64,000 nucleotides of DNA, taken from the NCBI GenBank assembly GCA_009760855.2, contig WPIO01000006.1:10833501-10897500 (forward strand), in the 5' to 3' direction. Positions 1 through 24,129 of this stretch are shown in pieces; positions within the stretch are counted from its first letter, which is position 1; the number at the start of each line of letters is the position of its first letter. The notes below the pieces were generated by a model. That model was given only the letters and a program-made list of their open reading frames with translations. It was not told where the DNA came from and did no database searches. The DNA comes from Cristatella mucedo (Eukaryota > Bryozoa > Phylactolaemata > Cristatellidae). The translations under genes were made by a program, and so were the position numbers.

Positions 1-1629
1 TTAGCTGTGCAGCAGCTGTATCTAGTGAATCGCGCAGCACCTGCTACGTCTGACCGGGTACGAGCAGGGCTAGCAGTGGAAGCCTGCTCCACTGCAGCTC
101 TGCTGCTCCACTGCAGCGCTGCTGCTCCACTTTGGCGCTGCGCACAAGGATGCTAGGTCCAGGGGACTGCCGAGAGAGCAATGGTGGCGTTGAGGCTGGC
201 TGCTTGCATATGCCACTCATCTGCGTCGATGTCCGACTCACCCTCCCTCCTGGGTCTCAGCCCTCAGGGGTTTGGCGCTCTCCTGCACTTTACTACCTGC
301 GGGTCGCGGGCTCGAGCCCCTGCAGCAGCAGCAGCAGCAGCCAGCCAACCTTTTGTTGCACTCTGCAAGTGGAGCGATCGGATAGCTGCCAAGGCTCGTC
401 AACCGCTAGATACTCGAGACTGATGAATCGGTCGATACTTATATTTTTGTGCTTTTTTTAACGCCGAGTCCTAAAATACTACTAACACGGCTTTTTCATT
501 AGCTGCTTCGATGTATCGCATGCTTATGCTGCAGCGGCAGCGGAGGCGGCAGTGGGGGTGTGGCACACTCCGTCGGTCGCTTTGCCCATGTCTGCCTTTG
601 CTGATGCACAGCGCAGTGGCATTCGCCTGGAGACAGGAGCTCCTTGCAGGCGGCACACTTCCTGGCTGAGCCAGCGCCAGCTGGCACGTCTCGGGCGGCC
701 AGCAGCGCTGGCTCTGCTCAGTGCTAGTTGCCCGCAGCGCCGACGTGCAGCCGTCACGCCCACGCTTTGCAGACATGGCCGTGACATCGAGCCGGCTTCC
801 TGCGGAGGGCACCGCATCTCGCCCAACGAAAGCAGCTGCGGCGGCGGCCGTCAGCACGTCGGCCGCAGCGGCTGCCACAGCTGCGACCACGGGTATGCAG
901 CATGCCGAAAATATTCTCGACATGCCCATGGCGGGCGATATATCGCAGCGGTCGACCGGCACTTTGCATGCTGCGGTCAAGCTGCGGTCAGCTCACTCCG
1001 GGCACTTTGCATGGTTCCCGCTCTTCTGTTTTGCGAGCCGGCATTTTCCTCATAGAAAGCAGACAGCCTAGCCTAGCCTAACCTTGTGCGTAGCTGTGCT
1101 GAGGCCCTGCACTGCGGACCATTGTCATGTAGTGGTTCGCCGAGCCGGCACAAGCTGGGGCCACACCTAATTGACGGCCTTGACTTAATTGACGGCCTTG
1201 CCTGAGATCAGCCGTGAGTGTGGTGGGCACCAGAGGATGCTGTGCCTGTCAGCACCGGCATCGTGGCTGGCTGCGTTCTCATTTATACATCACAGCTTGA
1301 GCATAGCCTCCCCCCCCCCAGGACTGGGGCAAGACCAAGAAAATCTAGGGATAAAGCATGTGCTGGCAATGCACAAGTCTTCACGGTTTGCAGAATAAGA
1401 GATGGTGTGCAAGTATAAGGCGTGAATCTGCCCTGAAATAAGCTGTCAATGTACATGTCGTTTAGCAGGTTGGCCGGATCCTTTATGATTGCGAGTTTTT
1501 CTTCAGCTTACGCAGTACTTCATACTACGATGAAACATCCACCAAAATAAGCACAACATAATTTAGTTACCTAAAACAAAAAAAAGATTCGAATCACACT
1601 GTATCTATCTCATGTAATCTGTCTGTCCA
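1..1629. other. No gene recognised; GC-rich, Ala/Ser-codon-like low complexity
   Basis: Overlapping ORFs occur in several frames at 130-1070, built from gca/gcg/agc triplets. None shows a domain or a convincing splice pair. Upstream exons of the LG gene could be here but cannot be shown. Confidence 0.4.
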
Positions 1630-1754
1630 AAGTAAGTCCACAAAGCCACAAGGACTATGTAAATGTAACCCTGGAGAGTTTTTTTGTAGTGCAGTCAAAG
1701 CCTAAGCAGCTTTCGGTATGCATACGGTACCAAGCAGACTTCATCTCGTGCAAT

Positions 1755-1841
<87 letters not shown>

Positions 1842-2275
1842 GAGAGTGAGAAGCATTGCTGAGTCAAGAAGGCAGTTGAGGTAATGAGTAGCACGGAAGT
1901 AGCAGCTCAAGATGGCAGGAACAGATGTGCCACAGTCAACAGCAGGAGAGCTGTTGCTCGATAAGAGTTGTGGAAATGAGTTCCACAGTCTAGGACATGC
2001 AGAGCAAAAGCTTCTGTCCCCAACAGTCTTTAAGCAAAAGAATGAACAATTGATATACTGTCCATTGAGGACTTGAAAGCACGAGGCTGAAACTGGTTCA
2101 TCCAGTAGTGAAGGAGCCAAGCTACGACTGAAGTTGTGGGTCTGAGTACGAACTTTACTCTGTATCCATTGATCAACCAGGAGCCATCGCCATACCTTCA
2201 GCAAAGGAGACACATGGCTGAACCTCCGGGATTAGCAAACTAGCCTCACAGCCGTATTTATTAACAGCTGCAGTT
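1630..2275 (-). mobile_element. LINE A fragment (3' end) with internal (GA)n expansion
   Basis: A 5'-truncated non-LTR retrotransposon remnant on the - strand. It shares with the copies at 2420 and 55200 the post-RT segment (VGDRSF, GPRLWNS-like). The part matching ctttctctttgttgcgtgag in the other copies is replaced by about 85 bp of (GA)n. Confidence 0.75.
1762..1848. repeat. (GA)n microsatellite inside LINE A
   Basis: Nearly pure GA dinucleotide repeat with GTGAG interruptions at its right end. Confidence 0.95.
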
Positions 2276-2412
2276 GTGCCTTTTACGGAAGCACAGCCAA
2301 GATGGAATTTTAATAAAATCGAGCCTGGACAATACCAGGGAGCTAGTGAGAACTCTAGCGAGCCACCAGTGAAACTTGTAAACCTCAAGCAGCCATCAAA
2401 GAGGACTCCTAA

Positions 2413-3025
2413 ATTCGGAGCACATGCTGCCGATGAATATGGCTGCTAGGCTGGTCTTCAAGTCCCAGTGGTTTGAGCACGTGTCACCTCTGCTGAAAGA
2501 GCTAGGATGGTTGCCGGTTGAGCAAAGGATACAGAGCAAAGTTCTTACACTGACCCACAAGGCCCGCCGTGGCTTGGCTCCTTCGTACCTAGCTGAACTG
2601 CTGCATCAGTCTCAGCCTGTTCGCGGCCTCAGGTCCTGTGTGGACAATAAATTAGCTGTCCCATTCCTCCGCTTAAAGACAGTTGGCGACAGAAGCTTTA
2701 GCTGTGCAGGTCCTAGACTGTGGAACTCGCTTCCACAATTCTTATGCAACGACAACTACTCTCCAACTGCCGACTATGGCACATTTTTTTCAGCGGTCCT
2801 GAACTGCTACTTCTATGCTACTCACTACCTCAACTGCTCTCCTGACTCTGCTATGCTTCCCACTTTCTCTTTGTTGCGTGAGACGAAGTCTGTTGGCTAC
2901 CGAATGCGTACCGAAAGCCGCTTAGGCTGTGACTACACTATACAAAACTCTCCTGCATAACACCCACATGGTCTTTATGACTTTGTGGAGTTACTGACGG
3001 AGATACATTACATTGCACTTTAGCA
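2413..3025 (+). mobile_element. LINE A 3' fragment
   Basis: It keeps a 178-codon open frame at 2424-2960 from the region after reverse transcriptase: [58 protein letters not shown]. The family tail gagatacattacatt lies at its 3' end. It sits head to head with the copy at 1630-2275. Confidence 0.85.
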
Positions 3026-3084
3026 CCACCAAGTAGAAGAGCAAGGTCTACAAGTCTTGCTGTTTGCTTAGAATATCCTACGTG

Positions 3085-3310
3085 TAGCACTTAGGTTGTA
3101 TCACAGTTTTGCTTAGGAAAATCGGCCGACATCCAGAATTGAACGTCCCCGAGGCAGGCATTCAGTTTTTATCAGTCGTTGAAGCTGATCCCGACTGTCT
3201 AAATGGCAAGCACAGCAGAATGTCATCGGCGTAGACGTGATAGCTGCTGTCTCAACGGGCCCTGATGTCACTGTTCTCAGAGGCTCAGAGGTTGGTTATA
3301 AATGGAGAAC
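3085..3310 (-). mobile_element. LINE A reverse-transcriptase fragment
   Basis: The reverse strand reads YHVYADD near 3215, the catalytic YADD box of a non-LTR reverse transcriptase, and ends near SIY(N). It is short and degraded. Confidence 0.6.
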
Positions 3311-4020
3311 GGTAAACGACCGATCCACTCACTGTGTCTATTAGTTCAAGGTCTTCCATGGTGGGGAGGGAGGGGCGTCCATCGAGAGCCCGAAATTCTG
3401 CTGTCTGTGTCTAGCCAGTCGGTGGAGATACGAGCCTTGTGTGACATCTGCGAGCCAAACGCAGCTCCCTTGTTTCTCTTGTTCTCTGCACAGCCTGGCG
3501 CCGCCGGCCCTGAGCCATCGTCGTCTGGCATGGGCCTCGCATCGCACCGCTTGCTTAGTGTAAGTGCGACACAGCAGCCGCACTGCTCCTGTCGGCAGCG
3601 GACCGAGCGTCGGCAAAGCGCGCGACTGGCACGCCGGCTTTAGAGCGGCGACTTTAGAGCGGCGCCGTCCCAGCAGCTCGTCAATGTCCCCCAACCTACA
3701 GCTTTCGGGCAGCCGTAGACGCGCCAGCGTGCACGCTTCAGTGTCGCCACCTGCCCCACGGTAGCTGCATCGGTAGTTGCTGCACATGCCACTGTCTCGG
3801 CCGGGTCGGCCATCGACAGAGTGGCATGTCATGTCGCTTCGGCCACCAGCACCGCCGCCGAGCTTGCGAGCCGCGGTCGTCGTGCCGCCACTGTCGTCGC
3901 AGCACGCTGTTGCCGCTGCGCGTCGTCGGCTTGACGCACGGCCAGTCGAGCACGTCGACTAACACGGCGACTCTGTGCTTGTCGCTTGAACGCGTTCGTG
4001 TGAACGTCTTCGTTTTTCAG
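3311..4020. other. No gene recognised upstream of LG linker exon
   Basis: GC-rich sequence with short ORFs. A donor-like gtaagt at 3560 follows a possible small exon after tctgcacag at 3491, but its phase does not fit the exon at 4021. Confidence 0.35.
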
Positions 4021-16891
<12,871 letters not shown>

Positions 16892-17393
16892 GCGGTCCTT
16901 GCAGTCGGAGCGAGCAGCTGTCTCTTGCCGCCTAGCAGCAGCGCAGCGCCCGCTGCTGCCTCCACCTTCGCCGGCACGCACCACCTGGCAGTGGCGGCTT
17001 GGCGTTGGCCTGACTGCTGCCTCGGGCTCGGGCGTCACGCTCACTCTAAGTTATTGGCGTGACACTCTCCACGGACTGCACGTGTGCAACCGACCGCGCC
17101 TGCTTCGGACAATGCGTCAGCCGCCGATGCTCCGATGCTTCGAGAAGGTCGAAATGCGAGGCTTGACGACAAATCACCGGCCTGAAGTCTGGGCTGAACT
17201 CATAGCGACGTCATCACAGACTCGATTCTAACACCCCAGTCTCGGGCTGCAACGTGAATTGGTGCCCGCCCCTACTGCTGCTTACAGGCTGTAGCTGCAT
17301 GCTTCCTCCAGGTGTGTGCAGGCCAGAGGCAATTAGCGTAGCTGTGCCTTCGGCAGAGCAACCACAGAGCAATACGTCTGTTTTCCCCTAGAG

Positions 17394-17791
<398 letters not shown>

Positions 17792-18008
17792 ATACGCCAT
17801 TACCTCTCTGTTGTTGGTCTTTCGGCATCACTTTCACTTTACGGCTAATCTCTGTCGCCCTGTATTATGCATATGCATGCGCAGGCTGGGAAATACTTGA
17901 CGCAGGTAGCCGAGCACTGGGCTTGCTCAACTAATGTGGGAGTCAGCTTCTGGCGGCCACGGATATTTATGGAAGAAGTAGAGCTGCTTGTTGGCCGAGA
18001 CTGGTCTG

Positions 18009-18014
18009 AATAAA
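18009..18014 (+). promoter_or_regulatory. Candidate poly(A) signal of the LG gene
   Basis: An AATAAA lies 1.1 kb downstream of the LG stop codon, past the (CT)n array. It is only a candidate, because the gene may not end at that stop. Confidence 0.25.
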
Positions 18015-18084
18015 ATTAACAAAACTTGGTTAGTGTCACCGGTGGCCTGCTGGCTGTGGCAACTGAAGAATTTCCCCTAACCAT

Positions 18085-18236
18085 GTTATTCATTTTGTTT
18101 GTTTTTCAAGCATGATTTTACTTACTATTCTATTGCGTATCACTTTGCAGCAAATGTAAAGCGCCTAGAAAGAGATTAAGTTCTCTGAGGGCGCTTTATC
18201 AAGTGCAATATTATTATTATTATTATTATTATTATT
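18085..18236 (+). mobile_element. LINE B 3' end
   Basis: It has the family 3' UTR, the hairpin motif (agagattaagttctctga) and an (ATT)n tail at 18207-18236. Confidence 0.8.
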
Positions 18237-18544
18237 TCTCGTTGCATCACTGTCTCTTTCTCCCTCTCTCTTTCTGTCTGTCTGTCTCTATGTCTGTCTC
18301 TCTGTCTATGCATCTGTCTGCTTGTTTGTCTCTCTCTCTCTCACTCTCTCTTTTGCTCAAGAGATTTTTGCTGATAGAACTACCTTCCAAGCTAGACAGC
18401 TGACCTAGTGCTGACTCAGGAGTCTGTAAGCTGGCTGCTTTGTGAGTCTGCCCAGTGTAGTCAGTTGCAGTCACAGCTTGTAGTTGGTGAGATACGCTGC
18501 AGCTACTCGTGTCTGACGTAAGCATTGCGACTGCTACATAGTAA

Positions 18545-18756
18545 CCACTTCCTAGAGACCCGCACTGGCTACCTGTTGAACAGCATTTCGACTTCAGGTC
18601 TCTTACTTTGTAAGACCCTTCTCTTGTTCTGGCCTACCAATCGGAAATGGTTCCTCATTAGGTTTCTAATCGTACCACTGGCTATTCTGACTCACGTCGC
18701 TTAGCTAAGCCTCTAACCAACCTTAAATCCTTTCGAGGCCGTGCCTTGCGCTCCTT
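18545..18756 (+). mobile_element. LINE fragment (post-RT region)
   Basis: It reads like the [13 protein letters not shown] segment of LINE B (cactggctacctgttgaaca) and stops abruptly at the TAATAAT tail of the oppositely oriented copy on its right. Confidence 0.5.
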
Positions 18757-19830
18757 AATATAATAATAATACCCTTGATAAAGCGTCCTCAGAGAACTCA
18801 ATCTCTTTCTAGGCGCTTTAAGTTTGCTGCAAAGGAAACACATTGGAATGGTGAGTGGTATCATGCTTGATAAACAACATGAATAACATGGTTAGGGCTG
18901 ACAAGCTCAGGGTCAGCATGCAAGTGTGGTTAGTGGCAGCACGCAACAGTGTCAGCATGCATAAGCACATTAACTCCGAATCACGGGGGACCCACTCAAT
19001 GCTGTCATAAATAGGTGTGTTTTTAATTTCTTTTTTAATGTGGTCAATAAGTCAGGGGATGCCGTGACGTCAGTGGGGAGTGAGTTCCAGGCTTTGGTAG
19101 CATACGAACTACAGGCACAATCTCCAAAGGATTTGATGTTTGTACGAGGTATGGGTAAACAGTTTCCGAAAGGCAGGTGGTACGATGCTTGGCCTGGTGG
19201 AGGAGTAGATCTGATAGGTAGGCTGGAAACAAATAATGAGGTGACCTAAAAGGGAGTGACAAAACCTTGAAGTCGATCCGTTGCTTGACTGGTAGCCAGT
19301 GCAAGTCGGCGAGAAGTGGTGTGATGTAGCAACTGCTCACGACAGACAAGCCTAGCTGCAGAGTTTTGCACCAGCTTTAAGTGCCTGATTGCACATGCCG
19401 GTAGGCCAGCAAGCTGTGAGTTACAGAAGTCAAGAAGGGATGTCACAAATGTATGGACTAACTTAGATGTGGTATTCCTTTCTAAACAAGCCCAAATTTT
19501 AGCAATGTTATGTAGCTGAAAGTAGGCAGACTTGATTGTGGAGCTGATGTGGTCGACTAACAAAGGTCACTTTGGATCTAGCGTTAGCCTTCCCAATTTC
19601 TGAATCACACTTGGTTTGCCCATAACTAGTAAGTTGGTTTTTTCGCAATTCAATTTAAGAAAATTAGCTGCCATCCATGTCATTAATACGTTTCATTAAT
19701 ACATGGATGTCATTAATACATGCTGCAAGTGAGTTGAGAGAATTCGACGTGCTCGAGGGCTGGGAGGGATCAAAGCAAAGGTACAACTGAGTGCCATCCG
19801 CATAGAAGTGAAAGCCTAGATTGTGCTTGG
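18757..19830 (-). mobile_element. LINE B 3' half
   Basis: The reverse strand encodes [40 protein letters not shown] and [17 protein letters not shown], and reaches back to the YLCF end of the RT domain. The 3' hairpin and (TAA)n tail are at 18757-18830. Confidence 0.85.
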
Positions 19831-19960
19831 GGGCCCAAGTCTGGAACTGAGCTCCCGACTGACATCACGACATCCCCATGAGATGAGATTTAAAAGAAGC
19901 TAAAGGCCCTCTTGTTTCTCTCAGCATTTGCTTCGTCAATGTGAGTTGTTCTTTGTGAGA
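19831..19960 (+). mobile_element. Short LINE fragment
   Basis: The text ctggaactgagctcccgact resembles the LINE B WNSLPTD segment at 34540. It directly abuts the inverted copy on its left. Confidence 0.45.
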
Positions 19961-20004
19961 TTAAGGTACTGGCAATGTGTACGTGATCACTTACCAATTG
20001 ACGT

Positions 20005-20301
20005 CAGAGGCAAAGCCGGGTGGTGGCTTTTACCCCTAGCCTGGTAGGTGGGAGACGAATCTGACACCCGGTCGGGCGGCATGCTTCCAAGCAATGAGGG
20101 TTCGCTGGGTCCGTATCGAATAAACTATGGCGACTTTAAAACTCATTCTACTGCCAACGAACTGTCACGAAATGGCCTATCTGACTAGCCATTTCAGCAT
20201 CATTTCCGCCAATTTTTGCTTGGGGGTGCCCCAGACTCCCTTTACAAGAGGGGGGGGTTCCGCCCCCAAAGCCCAGTGCTCCAATCCTGGCTTCGCCTCT
20301 G
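20005..20301. mobile_element. Second hAT-type miniature element, perfect 8-bp TSD
   Basis: A 297-bp element with terminal inverted repeats CAGAGGCAAAGCCGGG and, from the right, CAGAGGCGAAGCCAGG (14 of 16 identical). It is flanked by the perfect 8-bp direct repeat ATTGACGT at 19997-20004 and 20302-20309. The interior holds C- and G-runs near 20250 and no ORF. The 8-bp duplication points to the hAT superfamily. Confidence 0.75.
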
Positions 20302-21474
20302 ATTGACGTGCTACCTTCCTGCACATGTTTAGGTGCATAGAAAGCAATTTAGTTGTCGGTGGGCTACGAAAATTTCTACTATTTAAGTCATGCCGAAAGA
20401 TGGCATACCTGCTGCACGTGGCAAGATGATGCACTTCGACCAAGTGCCAAGAGGGCACAGTGGTGTATTCTGTGACGAAACCACTACGACTCAGCGAACC
20501 GAGTCTACGGGCTGCAGCGAGCTGCTCGTGTCTTATTATTACCACTATTATTATGAGCATCGCTCGACAGAAAGCAATTTCGAGCCTACTAACCGCAGGA
20601 GCTCGGATGCCTGTGAATGGGTCGTCGTAGTAGGATTCTCGTGTCTCTAACTCGATAGGCGTACGTCTAGCAATTGCTCTTACAGCAGCAAAGTGAAGCT
20701 ACGAAATTTGCCTAAATCAGAATACAATCACGCGAGGCACAGGTAGACCGTGGGGCGGGTCGTTTATGTGCCCCGCCCCCTTCGGCTGCCCCTGCTTTGC
20801 CCCTTTGATTGATAGCTAAGGATGATACGAGTGGCCGTTTACCGCCAGGTAATCCCCACTCAAGACTGCCTTGGCACGATCCCAGGTCAGCCCTCAAGGT
20901 TGACCCGGTACGATCTGATTTTGGTCATATTTTTAGGCATGCCTCCGGTGCCCAATACTGTAGCTGTCATTCGAAATAATCGGTGATTGATTTTGTTGCA
21001 AGGAGTGCTGCTAAAAGAACAACCAAATCCAAAGAACTCGTAAGGAGAGTACGAACGCGGTATTGTTATACTTTAGTACTTGCTTTGTGAACCCCCACCT
21101 AAACCGGCAGCCTTAGACTCGTAGAGCCGCATAGAGTACTGCAGCACTTGCTGAAAGCCACTGACATCGTCTCGAAAATAAAAATAAAAAGCCACTCACG
21201 GGAGGTTTGCAACAAACGGTGTGGCCGAAATCCGTGCAAAAATTTGCAAAATTGCTGTTCGTTGCTTATCTGTAAATTTTGAGAATTTGTTAAAAAAATA
21301 TTGTTGATGGATTCGTGAAGTGCACATTTTCGGATCGGTCCTTACCTTCCCTCGGTGCACCGGCCGAGCGTCGTCGCTGCCAGCTGAGATACTTAAGAAG
21401 CTAGAACCTAGAAGCTTCGCCACGAAGCCGTCCCTGCTAGAACTACGCTTCACCATGAAGTAGCCCCTCTAATT

Positions 21475-21662
21475 CAGCGGTTCTCAACCTGTGGGTCGTG
21501 ACCCCGTTGGAGGTCGAACGACCCTTTCACAGGGGTCGCCTAAGACCATCGGAAAACACGGATTTACACATTTTGCACACGATAATTTTATGGTTGGGGT
21601 CGCCACAAAATGAGCATTATTGTATTAAAAGGTATCGGCATTAATAAGGGTGAGAACCACTG
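21475..21662. mobile_element. SPIN-like hAT miniature element, perfect 8-bp TSD
   Basis: A 188-bp non-autonomous DNA transposon. Its ends are inverted repeats: CAGCGGTTCTCAACC at the left, and AGAACCACTG at the right, which reads CAGTGGTTCT in reverse complement. It is flanked by the perfect direct repeat CTCTAATT at 21467-21474 and 21663-21670, the 8-bp duplication typical of hAT. The interior (TGTGGGTCGTGACCCCGTTG, GACCCTTTCACAGGGGTCGC, ATAATTTTATGGTTGGGGTC) matches, from memory, the SPIN/Charlie-type elements known from tetrapods and a few invertebrates. No transposase is encoded. Confidence 0.88.
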
Positions 21663-24129
21663 CTCTAATTAAACTCGTCTTATCTTTAGCGAGGCCAAGT
21701 TTAACCATTTGGGCAAGAAGGGTCTCAATTGCAGCTTTTGCTATAGCGCGAAACTCGGCAGCTCGATGCGAGCTCAGTGATCGTCGGGCATCAACGCGAA
21801 GCCTGCGGTTTGTTCGGCGGGTGCATCGTGCAGCTCGGTGACCCTCGATTGCTCCGGGCGTGTCGTCCGTCGTTCACGGCTCCTCAGCATTCCCTGTATC
21901 AAAGTGGAACGCATGGATTGTTTACCCCCCACCTCCCCCTCCCCCTCCAGGATGCCTGGTCGGCGGTATGCTCGTCTTGTCTGTCACGGCAGTGTAGGCT
22001 ACAGCGGAGGAACGGCACAGTGGGCGTGTCAGATCTCGAGCGTCGGCAGCTGTGGCCGTGTGTCCTGCCCTGTGGGCTCGAAAGAGAAGAGAACAACTCT
22101 CGCACAGCCAGGCACCTCGGACAGACTGGAGAAGCAGTCTAACCAGGGCTATCTCGGGCTGCGTAATCTTGATTATTCCTTCCGTAGGCTATTGGATTGT
22201 AAAGAATGTATTACTTAGGCCTAAGCACTCCCAGTCACGATGGACGCAAATGGTCGATCGGTATAACCCCACAGCAGACGACAGAGTGATGTCTAGCCTC
22301 GTTTTGACAGGTGCTACTGCGAACTCGCTAGCGAAGGGAATAGGGTTTTAGGCCATGTTTATGCGGTCGGTTCCCGCCTCAGTCTTGCTCTTTGATGCAT
22401 TCGTCACCGAGACTGGAAGCGCTCAAAGACTTATGGAAGACCAACCGAAGCACTAACTTAAGCATGGCTGTACGTCTTGGCCTAAACCGATGGACGCCGG
22501 GAACAAACAACCTACCATCGATCGCAGGTGCCACCACGGCCAGATAACCAACGCATTACACGAGAGTCTCTGTTTATTGGACAGCAGTAGTTCCATATGT
22601 AGCAATCAGATTATGAGACGGACAGTAAAGGCAATCGCAGATTGTCGAAATGGACTAGTTGAAGCCGTTAAAGCTTGGCAGTAGGGCAGTTCCTGCCTAG
22701 CTCACGAAGCTAGGAGACCGGAAGAAATCAAGACGGAATGCAAACTGATCTCGTGAACTTCCTACCAGACAAAGCACCGGAGCAAGACCGAGAGGAAACT
22801 GACCTTGTTAACGTGGCTTCACGTGAGTAAACTTTGACCTGGCCCATGGCTGACCAATCATCGTGGTGGCAAAATGAGTGGACTTTCAATGACCTGCCAC
22901 CCTGCGAGGCCACACTGTATCCACGTGGGCTTGGGCAGGAGTTCGGTAATCTAAAGGGAGTGGTGAGCCTGGACTGTTCTCGGTTCAGCCGATCATAGCA
23001 GGCAGCACGCTTCTGCTTTACTCTGTTGTGGGTCTGCAGTCACCTTTTGGGGAAGTCCTCTGTCTGATGTTGATCTACCAGGTTTAAATGGGCCTTAGCT
23101 TTATCACTAATCCCCTGGCTACAATCCCCTAGCCCCTTTGCTAAACGTCATTGCCTACGGACATCCACTTAGTTCTCAAATACCTTAACTTTCTACCTGA
23201 TTCTATGCTTTGTGTTGTTAACGGATAGCCCGAAACTGCTGATCGTGGCATTGCTGCAACCTCAGTTGCAGTTGCCTAGTTGCCTAGTCGTCTCAAGCCT
23301 AGTTAAAAAAAGTACATTGATTCTCTGGACCGCTTTAATTGCGACGTATACTAAGACTAGGCTAGCTCTTTAGGCCTATGACAGACTTGGCTGTGGAATC
23401 ACACATTTTCGGAATGTCTTAAAAAGTCAGAGGTTTGGTTTCCAGTAGCTACATGTAGTATGCTCTGCTTTGGTATTGAACAACCCATGAAAATAAAGTA
23501 AATTTCAAATAGATCACTGTCCCTCTCACAAAGCAAAGCTTATGGGAAATAACACCATTAGGGAAATACAAATTACTAGCTAGTAACAGCAAATAAAGTT
23601 AAAAACTTGCTGCTGTGTTTTCTCCTCACCATCGTTTGGGGCGGCTAACCCGGACTTGTTGTTAATTGCAGAGTAGGTCTGCTGTAATTCTGTGCTGATT
23701 AAGATAATAGGATTTTGGATTGGTATCTACGAATGTTTAATTGCTTTCCTCCGTTTAAAAAAACGTAAGTTAAAGGTTAGCTGATCGACCAGCCTCATGT
23801 ATGTATCAATAGAACTGTCTTACTCGAACCCACCACCCTGGTGAGAAATTCGAGCACTTAAACCTGGGTCAAGCAAGACTCAGGGTCGGCAAAAACCGGT
23901 CAAAACAGGCAGTCAATGTTGGTGTACACGGAAAACCCGTTTGAGAGGAACTGAAGTTAGTAAGAAAAATTGAGAAGGAGAAAGAGAGAGAGAGAGAGAG
24001 AGAGAGAAATCAACCACGACTATAGTAAGGTAGGTAAGTTAGTTAGCAATAAAGTCTATCACAATTAAGTAACCCTTGCGAAAGATTATTACATAATAAT
24101 CGCAATTAACACGCTTACCCTAGGTTAGT
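21663..24129. other. Intergenic, nothing recognised
   Basis: Open stretches at 21777-22351 are uneventful in composition. A (GA)n tract occurs at 23988-24007. No LG or EGF motif was found that would extend the LG gene. Confidence 0.4.

Noticed and set aside
3492-3559. Possible extra LG exon between tctgcacag and gtaagt
   Set aside because: Splice signals are good but its phase-0 end does not fit the exon at 4021, and it encodes only Pro/Ser-rich text.
21777-22351. Downstream LG3 exons of the LG gene
   Set aside because: A GGCIVQLGD phrase occurs, but no neighbouring LG strands or consistent splice phases support it.
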